NCBI RefSeq assembly: GCF_037101375.1
Contig: NZ_AP029020.1
Coordinates: forward strand, 1 to 64,000
Direction of reading: 5' to 3'
Origin: Acidovorax sp. DW039
GTDB taxonomy: Bacteria; Pseudomonadota; Gammaproteobacteria; Burkholderiales; Burkholderiaceae_C
Length of the DNA: 64,000 nt
Below, piece by piece: positions 16,924 through 26,269 of the stretch. The notes under the pieces were generated by a model that made no database searches, had not been told where the DNA came from, and worked only from the letters and a program-made list of their open reading frames with translations. A program made the position numbers and the translations under genes. Each line of letters starts with the position of its first letter. Within the stretch, counting starts at the first letter, position 1.

Positions 16924-17805
16924 ATGATCCCTTCCCCTTCGACCCAACCCCTCTCGCCGCTGCGCCAACGCATGCTTGAGGACATGCGAATGCGCAAGCT
17001 GGAGCCTCGCACGCAAGAAGCCTACATCCGTGCCGTACGCAAGCTGGCGGCCTATCTCAAGCGCTCGCCCGATGCTGCCACGGTGGAAGACCTGCGCAAT
17101 TTCCAGCTCCATCTGGTGGACACGGGCTCATCGCCCATGACGCTCAACGCCACGCTCACCGGGCTGAAGTTCTTCTTTGACATCACTCTCGGGCGCATCG
17201 AGCTGATGGCCAAGATGCAGCCCGTGAAGCTGCCTCGCACCTTGCCTGTGGTTCTCAGCTGCGAGGAAGTCGCGCGTCTTCTGGCTGCGGCCCGCAACAT
17301 CAAGCACCAGGTGGCCTTGTCGGTCGCCTATGGTGCAGGTCTTCGCGCCAGCGAGGTCGTCAGCCTGAGGGTCACCGATGTGGACAGCCAGCGCATGACG
17401 CTGCGCGTGGAGCAAGGCAAGGGCGCCAAGGACCGCTACGCCATGCTCAGCCCTGTTTTGCTGCAGCGCCTTCGCTCTTGGTGGCACCTGGCCCATGCCC
17501 AGGGCAAGATGCTGCCCGGCGGGTGGCTATTCCCAGGCATGACGCCCTTGGAACCCCTCTCGATTCGTCAGCTCAACCGCGCCGTTCATGCGGCGGCCGA
17601 GGCCGCTGGGATCAACAAGCGCGTCACAACGCACACCCTGCGCCATAGCTTTGCCACGCATCTGCTCGAACGCAAGGTCGATATCCGCGTGATCCAGGTG
17701 CTGCTGGGGCACAAGAAGCTGGAGACCACATCCATCTACGCTCACGTAGCGACTGACCTGCTGCGCGAGGTGATCGGCCCGCTGGAGCCCATGCCTGCCG
17801 CCTGA
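16924..17805 (+). CDS. Tyrosine recombinase of the IS91-type element
   Basis: A 293-residue phage-integrase-family protein. SAM-like core-binding domain at about residues 10-95 (MRKLEPRTQEAYIRAVRKLA), catalytic domain with Arg in AGLRASEVVSLRVTDVD, Lys in KGAKDRYAML, THTLRHSFATHLLE (His-x-x-Arg), LLGHKKLETTSIYAHV (His, then the Tyr nucleophile). All catalytic residues are present. The ATG at 16924 is chosen because GGACAGGAGCG lies just upstream; an in-frame TTG at 16906 is less likely. The next gene follows after 10 nt, so the two are cotranscribed. These recombinases accompany IS91-type transposases in many proteobacteria; their role in transposition is not well established. Confidence 0.85.
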   Translation: MIPSPSTQPLSPLRQRMLEDMRMRKLEPRTQEAYIRAVRKLAAYLKRSPDAATVEDLRNFQLHLVDTGSSPMTLNATLTGLKFFFDITLGRIELMAKMQPVKLPRTLPVVLSCEEVARLLAAARNIKHQVALSVAYGAGLRASEVVSLRVTDVDSQRMTLRVEQGKGAKDRYAMLSPVLLQRLRSWWHLAHAQGKMLPGGWLFPGMTPLEPLSIRQLNRAVHAAAEAAGINKRVTTHTLRHSFATHLLERKVDIRVIQVLLGHKKLETTSIYAHVATDLLREVIGPLEPMPAA

Positions 17806-17815
17806 AGGTGCGCGC

Positions 17816-19012
17816 GTGCAGCGGCCCACCCTGGAGGTCGCCGACATCTTCCAACAGCACGGTGCCGCTTGGCGTGACAGCCAGCGCGGCCACTTGAGCC
17901 TGTCTCAGCGCAAGGTCATGTCGGCCATCGAGCAGTGCCGTACAGCGGCACTGGGGGGACATGTCTTGCGCTGCGATGGCTGTGCCTCCGAGCTGGTCTC
18001 CTACAACTCCTGCCGCAACCGCCACTGCCCCCGGTGCCAAAGCGCTGCAGCCAAGCGCTGGCTGGATGCCCGCCAGGCTGATCTGCTGCCCGTGGAGTAT
18101 TACCACGTGGTCTTCACGCTGCCCGCGCCCATTGCCGATCTGGCGTACCAGAACAAGGCCGAACTGTATGGGCTGCTGTTTGACGTGGCCGCCGAGGTAT
18201 TGCAGACCATCGCTGCTGACCGCAAGCACTTGGGTGCCCGCATCGGTGCCACGCTGGTGCTGCACACCTGGGGTTCGGCGCTGACGCATCACCCGCATGT
18301 GCATGGGATCGTGCCAGGCGGCGGGCTGGCTCCTGACAGCAAGTCCTGGGTGGCCTGCCCAGTAGGGTTCTTCCTGCCGGTGCGCGTGCTGTCCAGGCTG
18401 ATGCGGCGGCGCTTTATCGAAGAGCTGCTGCGCTTGCACCAGTCGGGGCGGTTGAGGTTCTTCGGAGAACTGGCGGCGCTGGCGGATGGTGCCTGCTTCA
18501 ACCGGTGGCTGGCACCGATGCGCCAATGCGAGTGGGTGGTCTACGCCAAGCGACCGTTCGCCGGCCCCCAGGCGGTGCTGGCCTACCTGTCACGCTATAC
18601 ACATAGGGTGGCCATCTCCAACAGCCGACTGGTTGCGATGGATGAGCGCGGGGTGAGTTTCAAATGGAAGGACTACCGGGCCAAGGGGAGCACACGTCAC
18701 AAGACCATGACGCTGGCGCCCCAGGAGTTCATGCGCAGATTCCTGCTGCATGTGCTGCCCAGCGGCTTCCACCGCATCCGCCACTATGGCTTGCTGGCCA
18801 ATGGCAACCGCAGGGAATGCCTTGCACTGGCGCGCCAGTTGTTGGGCGCCACCCCAACGCAAGCCGCCGTCCCACCGGGCAACGACGGGCAAGACGATGG
18901 GCCGTCCAACGCAGCGCCACCGGCCTTTGTCTGCAGGCACTGCGGCCACGCGATGGTCATCGTGCAAAGTTGGATGAACGGGCAGGCCATTCGGGCGCCA
19001 CCTCCATCATGA
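17816..19012 (+). CDS. IS91-family rolling-circle transposase
   Basis: A 398-residue protein from a GTG start. The N-terminal zinc-binding domain shows CDGCASELVSYNSCRNRHCP and CQS; the Y2 transposase core follows (EYYHVVFTLP, then LHTWGSALTHHPHVHGIVPG, the HUH-type metal-binding motif; then VLAYLSRYTHRVAISNSRL with the tyrosine region, and FKWKDYR). The C-terminal FVCRHCGHAM gives a second Cys/His cluster. HUH enzymes nick one strand and replicate the element into a target. The gene is intact. It lies directly downstream of the tyrosine recombinase. Confidence 0.85.
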   Translation: MQRPTLEVADIFQQHGAAWRDSQRGHLSLSQRKVMSAIEQCRTAALGGHVLRCDGCASELVSYNSCRNRHCPRCQSAAAKRWLDARQADLLPVEYYHVVFTLPAPIADLAYQNKAELYGLLFDVAAEVLQTIAADRKHLGARIGATLVLHTWGSALTHHPHVHGIVPGGGLAPDSKSWVACPVGFFLPVRVLSRLMRRRFIEELLRLHQSGRLRFFGELAALADGACFNRWLAPMRQCEWVVYAKRPFAGPQAVLAYLSRYTHRVAISNSRLVAMDERGVSFKWKDYRAKGSTRHKTMTLAPQEFMRRFLLHVLPSGFHRIRHYGLLANGNRRECLALARQLLGATPTQAAVPPGNDGQDDGPSNAAPPAFVCRHCGHAMVIVQSWMNGQAIRAPPPS

Positions 19013-19410
19013 ACAGTCCCCTGAACCACCACTTGTCTTGGATGTCGATGCGCTTGGGTCCGTCGGCGGGGTTGGTGCATGCCCGGCGCTGGAAATGGCG
19101 GTCCAGAACGCATGCCGCCCCCTGTGAAGGGTGCAACACCACAGTTGCACCAGGCCCCATCCACACACAATGGCACACTGGCGCCGCTTGCCCGCGAGCT
19201 GTGAGCGTCAAGCCGCTGCCCGAATCCCCATAGCGTTTGCGCCCTGAACACCTGCGTTGGCGTTCTCCGCGGTTTCCTCCCCCGAGGCTTGTGCGACACC
19301 TGCCCTCAGGTCGGGGGCGCTTGTCGCTCGGGGGGTGTTCCGGGCAGGTATCCCACAACCCTAAACAAAAGTATCCGTTCAAAAGCGGAAACCGCATGTC
19401 CGCAACCAGC

Positions 19411-19906
19411 TGAGGCTGTGTGGAAACCCACAGAGAGTTCGCCTGACATGGGCTCGAATCGCAGCCTTGACGTGTTCGAATCGCGACTTGGCGATTTTGT
19501 GAATTGGCCGCGTTGACGACCCGTCAGATAGATCTCAGTTCCCTCCCAAGGCTTTAAATCGCGCCTATTTCGGCTGCAAAGGGCCGCTCATGTGCCCAAC
19601 AATTGCATGGCCTTCTTGGTTCGTTCAAAGCCAAGGATGCTGAGGACGCGTTTGAAGTTGTACGCCAGAACGTGAAGGCTCATCTCACTTGCCACGTTCT
19701 GAAGGCCTCGGATCAGGAAGTGCGTTGAGCCCATCCAGTGTTTGAGCGTCCCCAAGACGTGTTCGATGGTTCGCCGGCGCACCTTCATGGCATCGGGCTC
19801 TCGATCAAGTCGCTGCTGTACGGCGTCCATCACATCCTCGTGCTCCCAGCGCCTGATGCGACGGTACTTGCTCGTCGTGCACTGATTCCTCTGCGAGCAA
19901 CCAGGG
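19411..19906 (-). pseudogene. 3' part of an IS1182-family element, cut by IS3 copy A
   Basis: The minus strand repeats, nearly base for base, the 3' end of the intact IS1182 element at 42664-43160: the last ~105 codons of the transposase (stop at 19588-19590), then the same tail to the inverted repeat GAGGCTGTGTGGAAACCC. At 19907 it is interrupted by the left end of IS3 copy A. Only a few substitutions were noticed, so the truncation is recent. The 5' half of this copy is not at the other end of the IS3 element. Confidence 0.9.
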
Positions 19907-21592
19907 TGTTGATTTCCACGCAGAAGTGACCCACTAGTCCCCAGGGGGGGTGCGGACGAAAACTTGGACTACTAAAAGGTAGTTCATGTATTCCTACGAA
20001 GACCGAATCCGAGCAGTTGAGCTCTACATCAAGCTGGGCAAACGCACCAGCCCGACGATCAGGCAGTTGGGGTACCCGACCAAGAATTCATTGAAAGGTT
20101 GGTATCGGGAATATCAGCAGCGCCAGGACTTGCCTAAAGGCTATGCGGGGCGTGAGCCCAAGTTCTCGCAGGCCCAGAAGGCGGCGGCCACACAGCACTA
20201 CCTAACACATGATCGATGCATCGCAGCCACCATGAGGGCCCTGGGCTATCCAGGGCGTGGAACGCTGACTAAGTGGGTGCGCGAAGCATTCCCTGAGGCC
20301 AGGATGGCCGTTGTCGGCAGTGTGGGTCAGCGAAGATATCCCGAGAGCTTGAAGCAAGCGGGAGTGATGGAGCTTTGCACCCGGCAGGAAAGTGCACAGG
20401 CGGTTGCCGACAGGCTCGGCGTGTGCCGACCAACGTTGTACAACTGGAAGAACCAGCTTCTGGGGCGTGAGGCACCCGCATCAATGAAACACACCGATCG
20501 ATCACCGCAGGCGCAAGAGCGCGAAGAGCTCAAGCGCCAGGTTGAAATACTGCGCCACGAAGTCAGGCAACTGCGCCTTGAGCAGGACCTCTTGAACAAG
20601 GCCAATGAACTGCTAAAAAAAGGCCTGGGCGTCGATCTGCAACTCCTGTCCAACCGGGAGAAGACACTGCTGATTGACGCCCTCAGGGAGCACTATGGTC
20701 TGCCAGAGCTCCCTGCACAGTTGGGTCTTGCGCGCAGCTCATACTTCTACCATCGGGCCCGCGCGGCAATCGGAGACAAGTACGTGAAGGTGCGCCAATC
20801 CATCACCGAGATCTTCGAGTCCAATCACCGCTGCTACGGCTACCGCAGGCTGCAAGCCTCACTGGCCAGAGAACAAGGCCCGATCTCCGAGAAGGTAGTG
20901 CAGCGGCTGATGAAGCAAGAGAGCTTGGTCGTTGCAAAGCCCAAGCGGCGGCGGTATGCCTCTTACCTTGGCGAGATCAGCCCGGCACCAGAGAACATCA
21001 TCAACCGTGACTTCCAGGCTGCTGCGCCAAACGAGAAGTGGCTCACAGACATCACGGAATTCCAGATCCCCGCAGGCAAGGTCTACCTGTCACCGATCAT
21101 CGATTGCTTCGACGGGATGGTGGTCAGCTGGACCATTGGCACGAGCCCGGATGCTGAGCTAGTCAACACGATGCTCGATGCTGCTATCGAGACGGTGGCA
21201 GAGACCAACGATCGACCTGTGGTCCACTCCGACCGCGGAGGACACTACCGCTGGCCCGGCTGGCTATCGAGAATGAGCGACGCGGACCTTACCCGTTCGA
21301 TGTCCCGCAAAGCCTGCTCGCCTGACAACGCGGCGTGCGAGGGCTTCTTCGGTAGGCTGAAGAATGAGCTGTTCTATCCTCGGGACTGGAAGAGCGTCAC
21401 GATCAAACAGTTCATTGGGGTGGTCGACGACTACATCCGTTGGTACAACGAGAAGCGGATCAAGATCTCCCTGGGGGCCCTCAGCCCGATCGAATACCGG
21501 GTGAGTCTTGGACTTGCGACATAAAACCAGTCCAAGTTTTTATCCGCACCCCCACTAGCCCCCGGTGGGTTAGGTTTGCATGGAAATCAACA
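19907..21592 (+). mobile_element. IS3-family element, copy A (1686 bp)
   Basis: Ends begin TGTTGATTTCCACGC (left) and, inward from the right, TGTTGATTTCCATGC. Flanking bases (CAGGG left, GTTAA right) do not form a target duplication, which suggests rearrangement after insertion. A second copy with the same transposase lies inverted at 48692-50367. Copy A has about 10 extra bases just inside the left end (AGTCCCCAGG). Confidence 0.9.
19986..21524 (+). CDS. IS3-family transposase (OrfA and OrfB in one frame)
   Basis: A 512-residue transposase. N-terminal HTH region (YEDRIRAVELYIKLGKRTSP and a second HTH at ESAQAVADRLGVCRPTLYNW), coiled-coil linker, then the rve domain with Asp in WLTDITEF, Asp in VHSDRGGHY and Glu in CEGFFGRLKNE, ending WYNEKRIKISLGALSPIEYR. 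In most IS3 elements OrfA and OrfB need a -1 frameshift; here the frame is continuous across an A7 tract at 20615-20621, so full-length enzyme is made directly and slippage there would instead shorten it. The protein matches the copy at 48760-50298. Confidence 0.9.
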   Translation: MYSYEDRIRAVELYIKLGKRTSPTIRQLGYPTKNSLKGWYREYQQRQDLPKGYAGREPKFSQAQKAAATQHYLTHDRCIAATMRALGYPGRGTLTKWVREAFPEARMAVVGSVGQRRYPESLKQAGVMELCTRQESAQAVADRLGVCRPTLYNWKNQLLGREAPASMKHTDRSPQAQEREELKRQVEILRHEVRQLRLEQDLLNKANELLKKGLGVDLQLLSNREKTLLIDALREHYGLPELPAQLGLARSSYFYHRARAAIGDKYVKVRQSITEIFESNHRCYGYRRLQASLAREQGPISEKVVQRLMKQESLVVAKPKRRRYASYLGEISPAPENIINRDFQAAAPNEKWLTDITEFQIPAGKVYLSPIIDCFDGMVVSWTIGTSPDAELVNTMLDAAIETVAETNDRPVVHSDRGGHYRWPGWLSRMSDADLTRSMSRKACSPDNAACEGFFGRLKNELFYPRDWKSVTIKQFIGVVDDYIRWYNEKRIKISLGALSPIEYRVSLGLAT

Positions 21593-21834
21593 GTTAATGT
21601 TCGTCGAACGACTGCTAAACCACCCAAAGCGACAGCGCCACAGGGGTCAGCAGTCTATCAGTGCATCTGAGTCACATGATGCAGCGAATCGTCTTCTGCT
21701 CATGGCCATCAGATCCGCACGCCACCTGAATTGCCCAGAGTCTCCTAGACCTCCGGGTCGTTTCATAAACAGCGTCGACCTTGGTAGGAGCAACTTGCTG
21801 AACAGCGAGGCTGAGTCACTCCAAAAGTACCAGT

Positions 21835-22830
21835 TCAAAGATCACCGGCAGTCAAGGTCATCAGCACATCGGCATACCAGGCGCAGTTCAGCCCCAGTGA
21901 TTCGTCTTGCACCAAGTCGCGGGTGGCCATGTCCATGCGGCTGGAGTGCACGCCAAGCAGACTCCACAGCCGATGCCCTGCAGCATCGGGCCTCAGCCGT
22001 GCCAGAACCGGTGAACCACTGCTGCCACGGTGCATCCGGGCATCGGTTATGAATAGCCCCTGTCCCTGGAAGCGGATGCCGTAAAACGATGCGATGCTGG
22101 CTTGGCGGACCACCGGCAGATGGTGCACGGTGTCGAAGAACCCGAGCGGAAAACCTGGGATGGCCAGCCGGTCGCCCACATCGAACTGGTCAAATTCCAC
22201 CATCAGGTGCTGCGGCTTGAATGGCTGCAATACGCAGCATGTCGGCATCGTGTCACGATCAATTTGGATAGTGGCGACATCAATCTCACCGCCGCTGTCA
22301 CTGGCTTGGTGCCAAGTGGCCACACCTTCGCGATACAGCAGGATCGACAAATGGGTCATCCGTGTGAGGTCACGCTCATCAGTGTGCATCTCGATTTCGA
22401 TGCGGTCAGGCGCATGGCCGCTTGCTGCGTCGAACAGCACATGTCGGCTGGTGACGAGGTACAGTCGGGCCTCTCTTTCGAAGAAGAACCCACTGGCTTC
22501 CGTCAACCCGCTGGCACCCGCAAAAGTGAGCACACGGGTGACGCCAAACAGGGCCTCATCGCGTGGGCCGAGGGGCGATGTGGCGGTCTTCACGCTGCGC
22601 AGATGCTCGCCGGCTAGTGCGAGTTGCGAAGTGTGATCTCGATCCCATGAATCTCGACGCTCCGTCCAGACGTTGTTGCTCTCGCCGGTGGCATCGGGCT
22701 GATTGACTGCATCGAACATCGGGTTCGTAGTCTGAGCGTCTCCGCGGGCTGCGGCCTTAGCTCCCTGTCGGCGCAACTCGGCGTGTTCGCCAGGGTTGAC
22801 GGCTGAAGGTCTGGTGCGTTTGGTTGACAA
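21835..22830 (-). CDS. Trypsin-like serine protease
   Basis: A 331-residue protein with a trypsin-like (chymotrypsin-fold) domain over about residues 95-320. The catalytic triad is visible: His in YLVTSRHVLFD, Asp in GGEIDVATIQID and Ser in MHRGSSGSPVL. The start is called at TTG 22830 because AGGAG lies 8 nt upstream; the frame is open further to a GTG at 22917, without a ribosome site. No signal peptide is evident, so it may act in the cytoplasm or need another export route. Similar trypsin-2 proteins occur in bacterial stress clusters. It is the first gene after IS3 copy A and points back toward it. Confidence 0.75.
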   Translation of the reverse strand: MSTKRTRPSAVNPGEHAELRRQGAKAAARGDAQTTNPMFDAVNQPDATGESNNVWTERRDSWDRDHTSQLALAGEHLRSVKTATSPLGPRDEALFGVTRVLTFAGASGLTEASGFFFEREARLYLVTSRHVLFDAASGHAPDRIEIEMHTDERDLTRMTHLSILLYREGVATWHQASDSGGEIDVATIQIDRDTMPTCCVLQPFKPQHLMVEFDQFDVGDRLAIPGFPLGFFDTVHHLPVVRQASIASFYGIRFQGQGLFITDARMHRGSSGSPVLARLRPDAAGHRLWSLLGVHSSRMDMATRDLVQDESLGLNCAWYADVLMTLTAGDL

Positions 22831-23141
22831 GGGACAGCTCCTGAAAAGGACTTGTCCCGTCAGGGGCGGCGCTGCCACCAGTGACGATTCAAGAGTATTG
22901 GTGTAGGGCGGTGTCACGTTCAGCGCACCCTAAGTGGTCCCATGGTACTCCTTCGCACCCCGCGACGTTGTTGCCCCTCAGTTTCGGAGCGACCCTTGAT
23001 ACAGCGGTGTGTCTACTGGCGCAGAGACCCGCTGAACGCTGTGTCCCAAGGTTCACCCATCTCATCGCCACTGGCGTCTGCCTTGGACGGGCGTGCAGTA
23101 ATCGATGTCCATGGTCGCCATCCTGGATGTAAATAGAGTCA
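22831..23141. other. Intergenic, no gene recognised
   Basis: The 310 bp between the protease start and an SDR relic must contain the protease promoter, but no clear -35/-10 pair could be assigned. Short open frames here have no family features. Confidence 0.4.
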
Positions 23142-23330
23142 TGCTGAAAGAAAAATTGGTGGTCGTCACCAGCGCTGCATCGGTTGTCGGCCATGCCATT
23201 GCGCTTGTCGCCTCCCACGGTGGCTCGCGCACCTGGTGCTGGCCGACCTGGACCCGCAAGACCCTAATGAGACCCTGCAGCAGGTGCGTAACATAGGCAC
23301 CGAGGCCTCGTTCGCCTCGCCGTACGTGAG
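23142..23330 (+). pseudogene. Short-chain dehydrogenase/reductase remnant
   Basis: MLKEKLVVVTSAASVVGHAI is the N-terminal Rossmann strand and glycine loop of an SDR protein (normally TGAASGIG; here the Gly residues are mutated to Ser and Val). After a frameshift near 23215 the sequence continues LVLADLDPQDPNETLQQVRN, the second strand with the NAD-binding acidic residue, then degenerates. Only about 60 codons remain. It is a dead fragment. Confidence 0.7.
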
Positions 23331-23504
23331 ACATCCCACCACGCCCAAGCCCTGCTGGATCAGGCCCTGGTCCTGAAGCGGTAGGTGGCCGGTGTGACCG
23401 ATGTGGTGAGCGGCATTTCCCTCAAATAGGGCTCCCGGCATCAAGAGCCTTGACATTAGTGTGCTCACCCACAAGCGCGAGGCTCGGTTGACTTGGTTTG
23501 TTAA

Positions 23505-23870
23505 CACCCCGGCTCAGGCTGCAGCCAGTCCTGCGCCAGCGACACCAGCACCACCGCGACACCCGGGTGGGCTCGCTGTTCACCCAGCATCGGTAGCGTG
23601 CTGCGTAGCGCAGAGTACAAAGCCGAACACGTAGGCGAGACCTGCCGGTCCTGGCCCAGATAGCGGGCAAGGGGTTCGCCGTTGCGGTTGGCCTGCGTCC
23701 GCTAGCACGCTGCCAATACCAGTGTCGCGGGCAGCAGCGGCGTAGCCACGAACAGCAACGCTGCTAGCGCATCACCGGCGCCAGAAACGGCAAGAGCAGC
23801 AAGGCTACCTGGGCCAGCACCGCCGAGACCGCCAAACGTAAGACCCCACGGAGCTGCCACAGAGAATGCC
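23505..23870 (-). pseudogene. Decayed membrane-protein gene, family unknown
   Basis: On the minus strand, pieces in shifting frames read LRLAVSAVLAQVALLLLPFL, AALLFVATPLLPATLVLAAC and then RYLGQDRQVSPTCSALYSAL followed by LPMLGEQRAHPGVAVVLVSL, ending at a stop. Two hydrophobic helices and a plausible soluble tail are broken by at least two frameshifts or stops. No family is recognised. Together with the adjacent SDR relic it marks about 1 kb of decayed sequence. Confidence 0.4.
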
Positions 23871-24024
23871 GCTTCGCTGCAGCCTTGCTGGTATTACAGC
23901 TTTTCGGAAACCAGCCCGGCATGAGCGCTCACATGTGCGGCCAGTAGCGAGGGCGGAGCCGCGGCAGGCTGGAACGCGGGATGGATCATTTGCCTGCACC
24001 CGTAAGTTAATGGCGGTTGCTGCG

Positions 24025-24330
24025 TTAACGACGGAACAGAGCCAGCAAACCCATGAGGCTCGCACCGGCGGCGGCCGCGATCAGCATGAATTTGATCGGC
24101 TCGCGCAGGATCTGCTCGGTGGTGGCTTGGCGCGCGTACTTGGACTTTTTGCGCAGCTGGTTTTCACCTTCATGTAGGGCGTCCATACCCCTGTGGATGA
24201 GTGTGCTGATGTTGTACGCCAACTGCTGCAGCCCGGCGCCAGTCTGTGCCCTCGTGCTGCCTAGTCCGTCGAGTCCTTGCTGTGGCTGGTTCGAGGCTTC
24301 GTCGCCGATAGTTTTGACGGAGGTGTTCAT
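24025..24330 (-). CDS. ElaB/YqjD-like (DUF883-type) membrane-anchored protein
   Basis: A 101-residue protein: hydrophilic helical N-terminal part (LQQLAYNISTLIHRGMDALH) and a C-terminal single membrane anchor (FMLIAAAAGASLMGLLALF) ending in Arg-Arg. The layout, including the ATTEQILREP segment before the anchor, resembles ElaB/YqjD proteins, which bind ribosomes at the inner membrane in stationary phase in E. coli; the match is by pattern and not certain. It lies 31 bp after the BON lipoprotein gene on the same strand, so the two probably form an operon. Confidence 0.65.
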   Translation of the reverse strand: MNTSVKTIGDEASNQPQQGLDGLGSTRAQTGAGLQQLAYNISTLIHRGMDALHEGENQLRKKSKYARQATTEQILREPIKFMLIAAAAGASLMGLLALFRR

Positions 24331-24361
24331 TGGGTTCTTTTCGCCCTGCCGGGATGCGTGT

Positions 24362-24679
24362 TCACTTCAGGCGCATGTCGTTGCGCACAGAGCGCACGCC
24401 ACTGAGTCCCTGCACCAGCTGTACCGCATGCTGGATATCGCCCGCCGAGTTGACGAAGCCGCTGAGCTGGACTACGCCTTTGAAGGTCTCGACGTTGATT
24501 TCGGCCGATTGAAGCGACGCGTCGTTGAAGATGGCCGCCTTCACCTTGGCGGTGATGGCCGTGTCGTCCAAGTACTGGCCTGTGCTCTCCCGGGTGGCGG
24601 TGGAAGCGCAGCCCACCACGCTGGTGAGCGCAGCGGCTGCAAGCAGGAGGATCGAGAAGCGGTGGATGCTGGTTTTCAT
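24362..24679 (-). CDS. BON-domain lipoprotein (OsmY-like)
   Basis: A 105-residue exported protein. Start MKTSIHRF at 24679, behind a purine-rich site; upstream in-frame sequence is not protein-like. The signal peptide ends in the lipobox VVGC. One BON domain (about residues 38-103) follows: DDTAITAKVKAAIFND, then VETFKGVVQLSGFVNSAGDI and GVRSVRNDMRLK. BON domains bind membranes or phospholipid; OsmY-like proteins protect the envelope during osmotic shock. It is upstream of the YqjD-like gene in the same operon and divergent from the DUF1840 gene. Confidence 0.85.
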   Translation of the reverse strand: MKTSIHRFSILLLAAAALTSVVGCASTATRESTGQYLDDTAITAKVKAAIFNDASLQSAEINVETFKGVVQLSGFVNSAGDIQHAVQLVQGLSGVRSVRNDMRLK

Positions 24680-24958
24680 GGAGAGCTTTCGGTAGGAGTG
24701 AGTGGCGGTGCCCGCGAACAGCGGCAGTGCAGGGCCAGGCTTTTGAGGAGCCCGTCCACGTATGCTGGCGCCTGAGTCGACTTGCGTCTGTGCGCTGGCG
24801 AACCAACGGGTATCCACATCACGTGCACTGGGCTCTCGTTTGATCATGCGGTTTGCGCAACGCGGTCAGTTGGCGTACGGTTGCGACTGCCCTTGTGGTC
24901 ATAGGTGTCCGATGCACCGGTCGTCCATGTCCTTCGTTACCCCAACCGAAAGCTGTCC

Positions 24959-25288
24959 ATGTTGTACCGATTCAAATCACAGGCCACGGCCGATCTCATC
25001 ATGCTGCGTGCCGATGCCCAGAGTGCACTGCGGCTGATCGGCAAAGACATCACGCCCGAGGGCGTGATCAGCCCGGATCAGTTGCCCCGGGCCATCGACA
25101 TCCTGCAGCAGGCCTGGCGAGAAGACCATGCCTTGCGCTTAGAGGAAGAAACATCTGCGCTTGAGCCGTTGGCCGAGACGGACGATGCCCTCCCTGGTGT
25201 TCGGCTGTCACAGCGACTGGTACCGCTGGTGAACATGCTGGACCTGGCGAAAAAAGCCGAGGTGGCGGTGGTTTGGTCAGAATCCTGA
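24959..25288 (+). CDS. DUF1840 family protein
   Basis: A 109-residue soluble protein starting MLYRFKSQATADLIMLRADA, the signature opening of DUF1840, a small family common in betaproteobacteria and without known function. The usual middle (LIGKDITPEGVI, then a linker of acidic residues) and end (VNMLDLAKKAEVAVVW) are present, so it looks intact. It is divergent from the BON lipoprotein gene. Its presence supports a Burkholderiales origin of the island. Confidence 0.8.
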   Translation: MLYRFKSQATADLIMLRADAQSALRLIGKDITPEGVISPDQLPRAIDILQQAWREDHALRLEEETSALEPLAETDDALPGVRLSQRLVPLVNMLDLAKKAEVAVVWSES

Positions 25289-25511
25289 CCGCTTGACCTC
25301 CGAGCCTGACTGAAGCTCCATTGAGTCGCCAAGTCTGTCAAGTTTGGCTGCGCGGGGGGCGCACGGGAAGGTTGACGGGCTATCACTTGGTGATGCTATT
25401 TCAAACTAGGTTCCCTGCTGTAGCTGCCCTGAGGAAACTCCATGCCGTTCGCGTCCGGCCTGGTCAGTCCAACCTATTCATCCGCAAATGCGGATATTTT
25501 GCTTTGGCCAA

Positions 25512-25800
25512 TGAACCTCTACCTCCTTGGCCCTCGCGGCTGCTATCGTCGCCAGCCTGCTGTTGGCTCCCGCCGCTCAGGCCGACAACGAAGCCATTGT
25601 CACCGACGAAATAGCGGGCTACCTGGAGGTCATGGACTACAGCGGTGGCGTCATCTTTGCCTATCAAATCCACAGGTACAAGTGGCCGCAGATGCTGATG
25701 TACGCCGCGAACGAGGCCATTCTCAAGAGCAAACTTGTGCTGATCTAGTGCAACACCAGCTGGCTCCAGCTGGCTCCAGCTGGCTTTGCGCTGCGCTTGG
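25512..25800 (+). pseudogene. Broken secreted rhodanese-like gene
   Basis: A signal peptide (MNLYL, then after a 1-nt shift LALAAAIVASLLLAPAAQA) leads to a rhodanese start (TDEIAGYLEVMDYSGGVIFA). The middle of the domain is missing or scrambled. After LKSKLVLI comes an in-frame TAG (25746-25748), directly followed by CNTSW, the catalytic-cysteine loop, then AGFALRLVG and another stop. A perfect 10-bp unit, CCAGCTGGCT, is repeated three times at 25756-25785 right after the Cys codon; since 10 is not a multiple of 3, this shifts the frame. The gene is dead. Confidence 0.75.
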
Positions 25801-26106
25801 TCGGCTAGGAAATCGTGTGCATCCGCAGGGCGGCACGCAAGAGTGAAAGGCCCTGGGCGAGTTCGACGCAACTGCCTAGGCGGCTACATCTGCGAAGTAC
25901 TATGTGGCCTACAACGTGACCCCACTGACCATGAAGAGGCGCTCCCTGGTTAATTTCACTCGCTCCCACGTGACACCGCTTGTGATTGCTGGGACAGGAT
26001 TTCGGCCTGACAAAACAAAAAGCTAGCTCGCGGCTTGCTCCAGGTCACAAGGCAAGAGGTTCACAAGCGCAAGCTGCCGAACCTATCAAGTTGATGAGAG
26101 ACCATC
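25801..26106. other. No gene recognised
   Basis: About 300 bp between the rhodanese and integrase relics. Short protein-like pieces such as KYYVAYNVTPLTMKRRSLVN occur but cannot be assigned to a family. Confidence 0.35.
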
Positions 26107-26269
26107 ATGGAAACTTCGAGCAGTGCTGTTCATCGCGAGCCATGGAACAAGGGGAAGATCTAGGGGCAGAAAGCGCCATTCAAATTGAAGGATGTCTAGG
26201 CGATACGACGAGTGCGCCTTCAGATGCAAGGGCGTACCCGAGAACTCGCGCTCTTGAATCTTGGAATCG

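Larger units (their letters stand above)
16800..19410 (+). mobile_element. IS91-type element with accessory tyrosine recombinase (ends approximate)
   Basis: Two adjacent genes, a tyrosine recombinase (16924-17805) and a Y2/IS91 transposase (17816-19012), form the typical two-gene unit of one IS91 subgroup, which moves by rolling-circle transposition and leaves no inverted repeats or target duplication. The ends cannot be fixed from one copy; the limits given are the neighbouring IS relics. The 398 bp after the transposase (19013-19410) hold no gene and would include one terminus. Confidence 0.65.
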
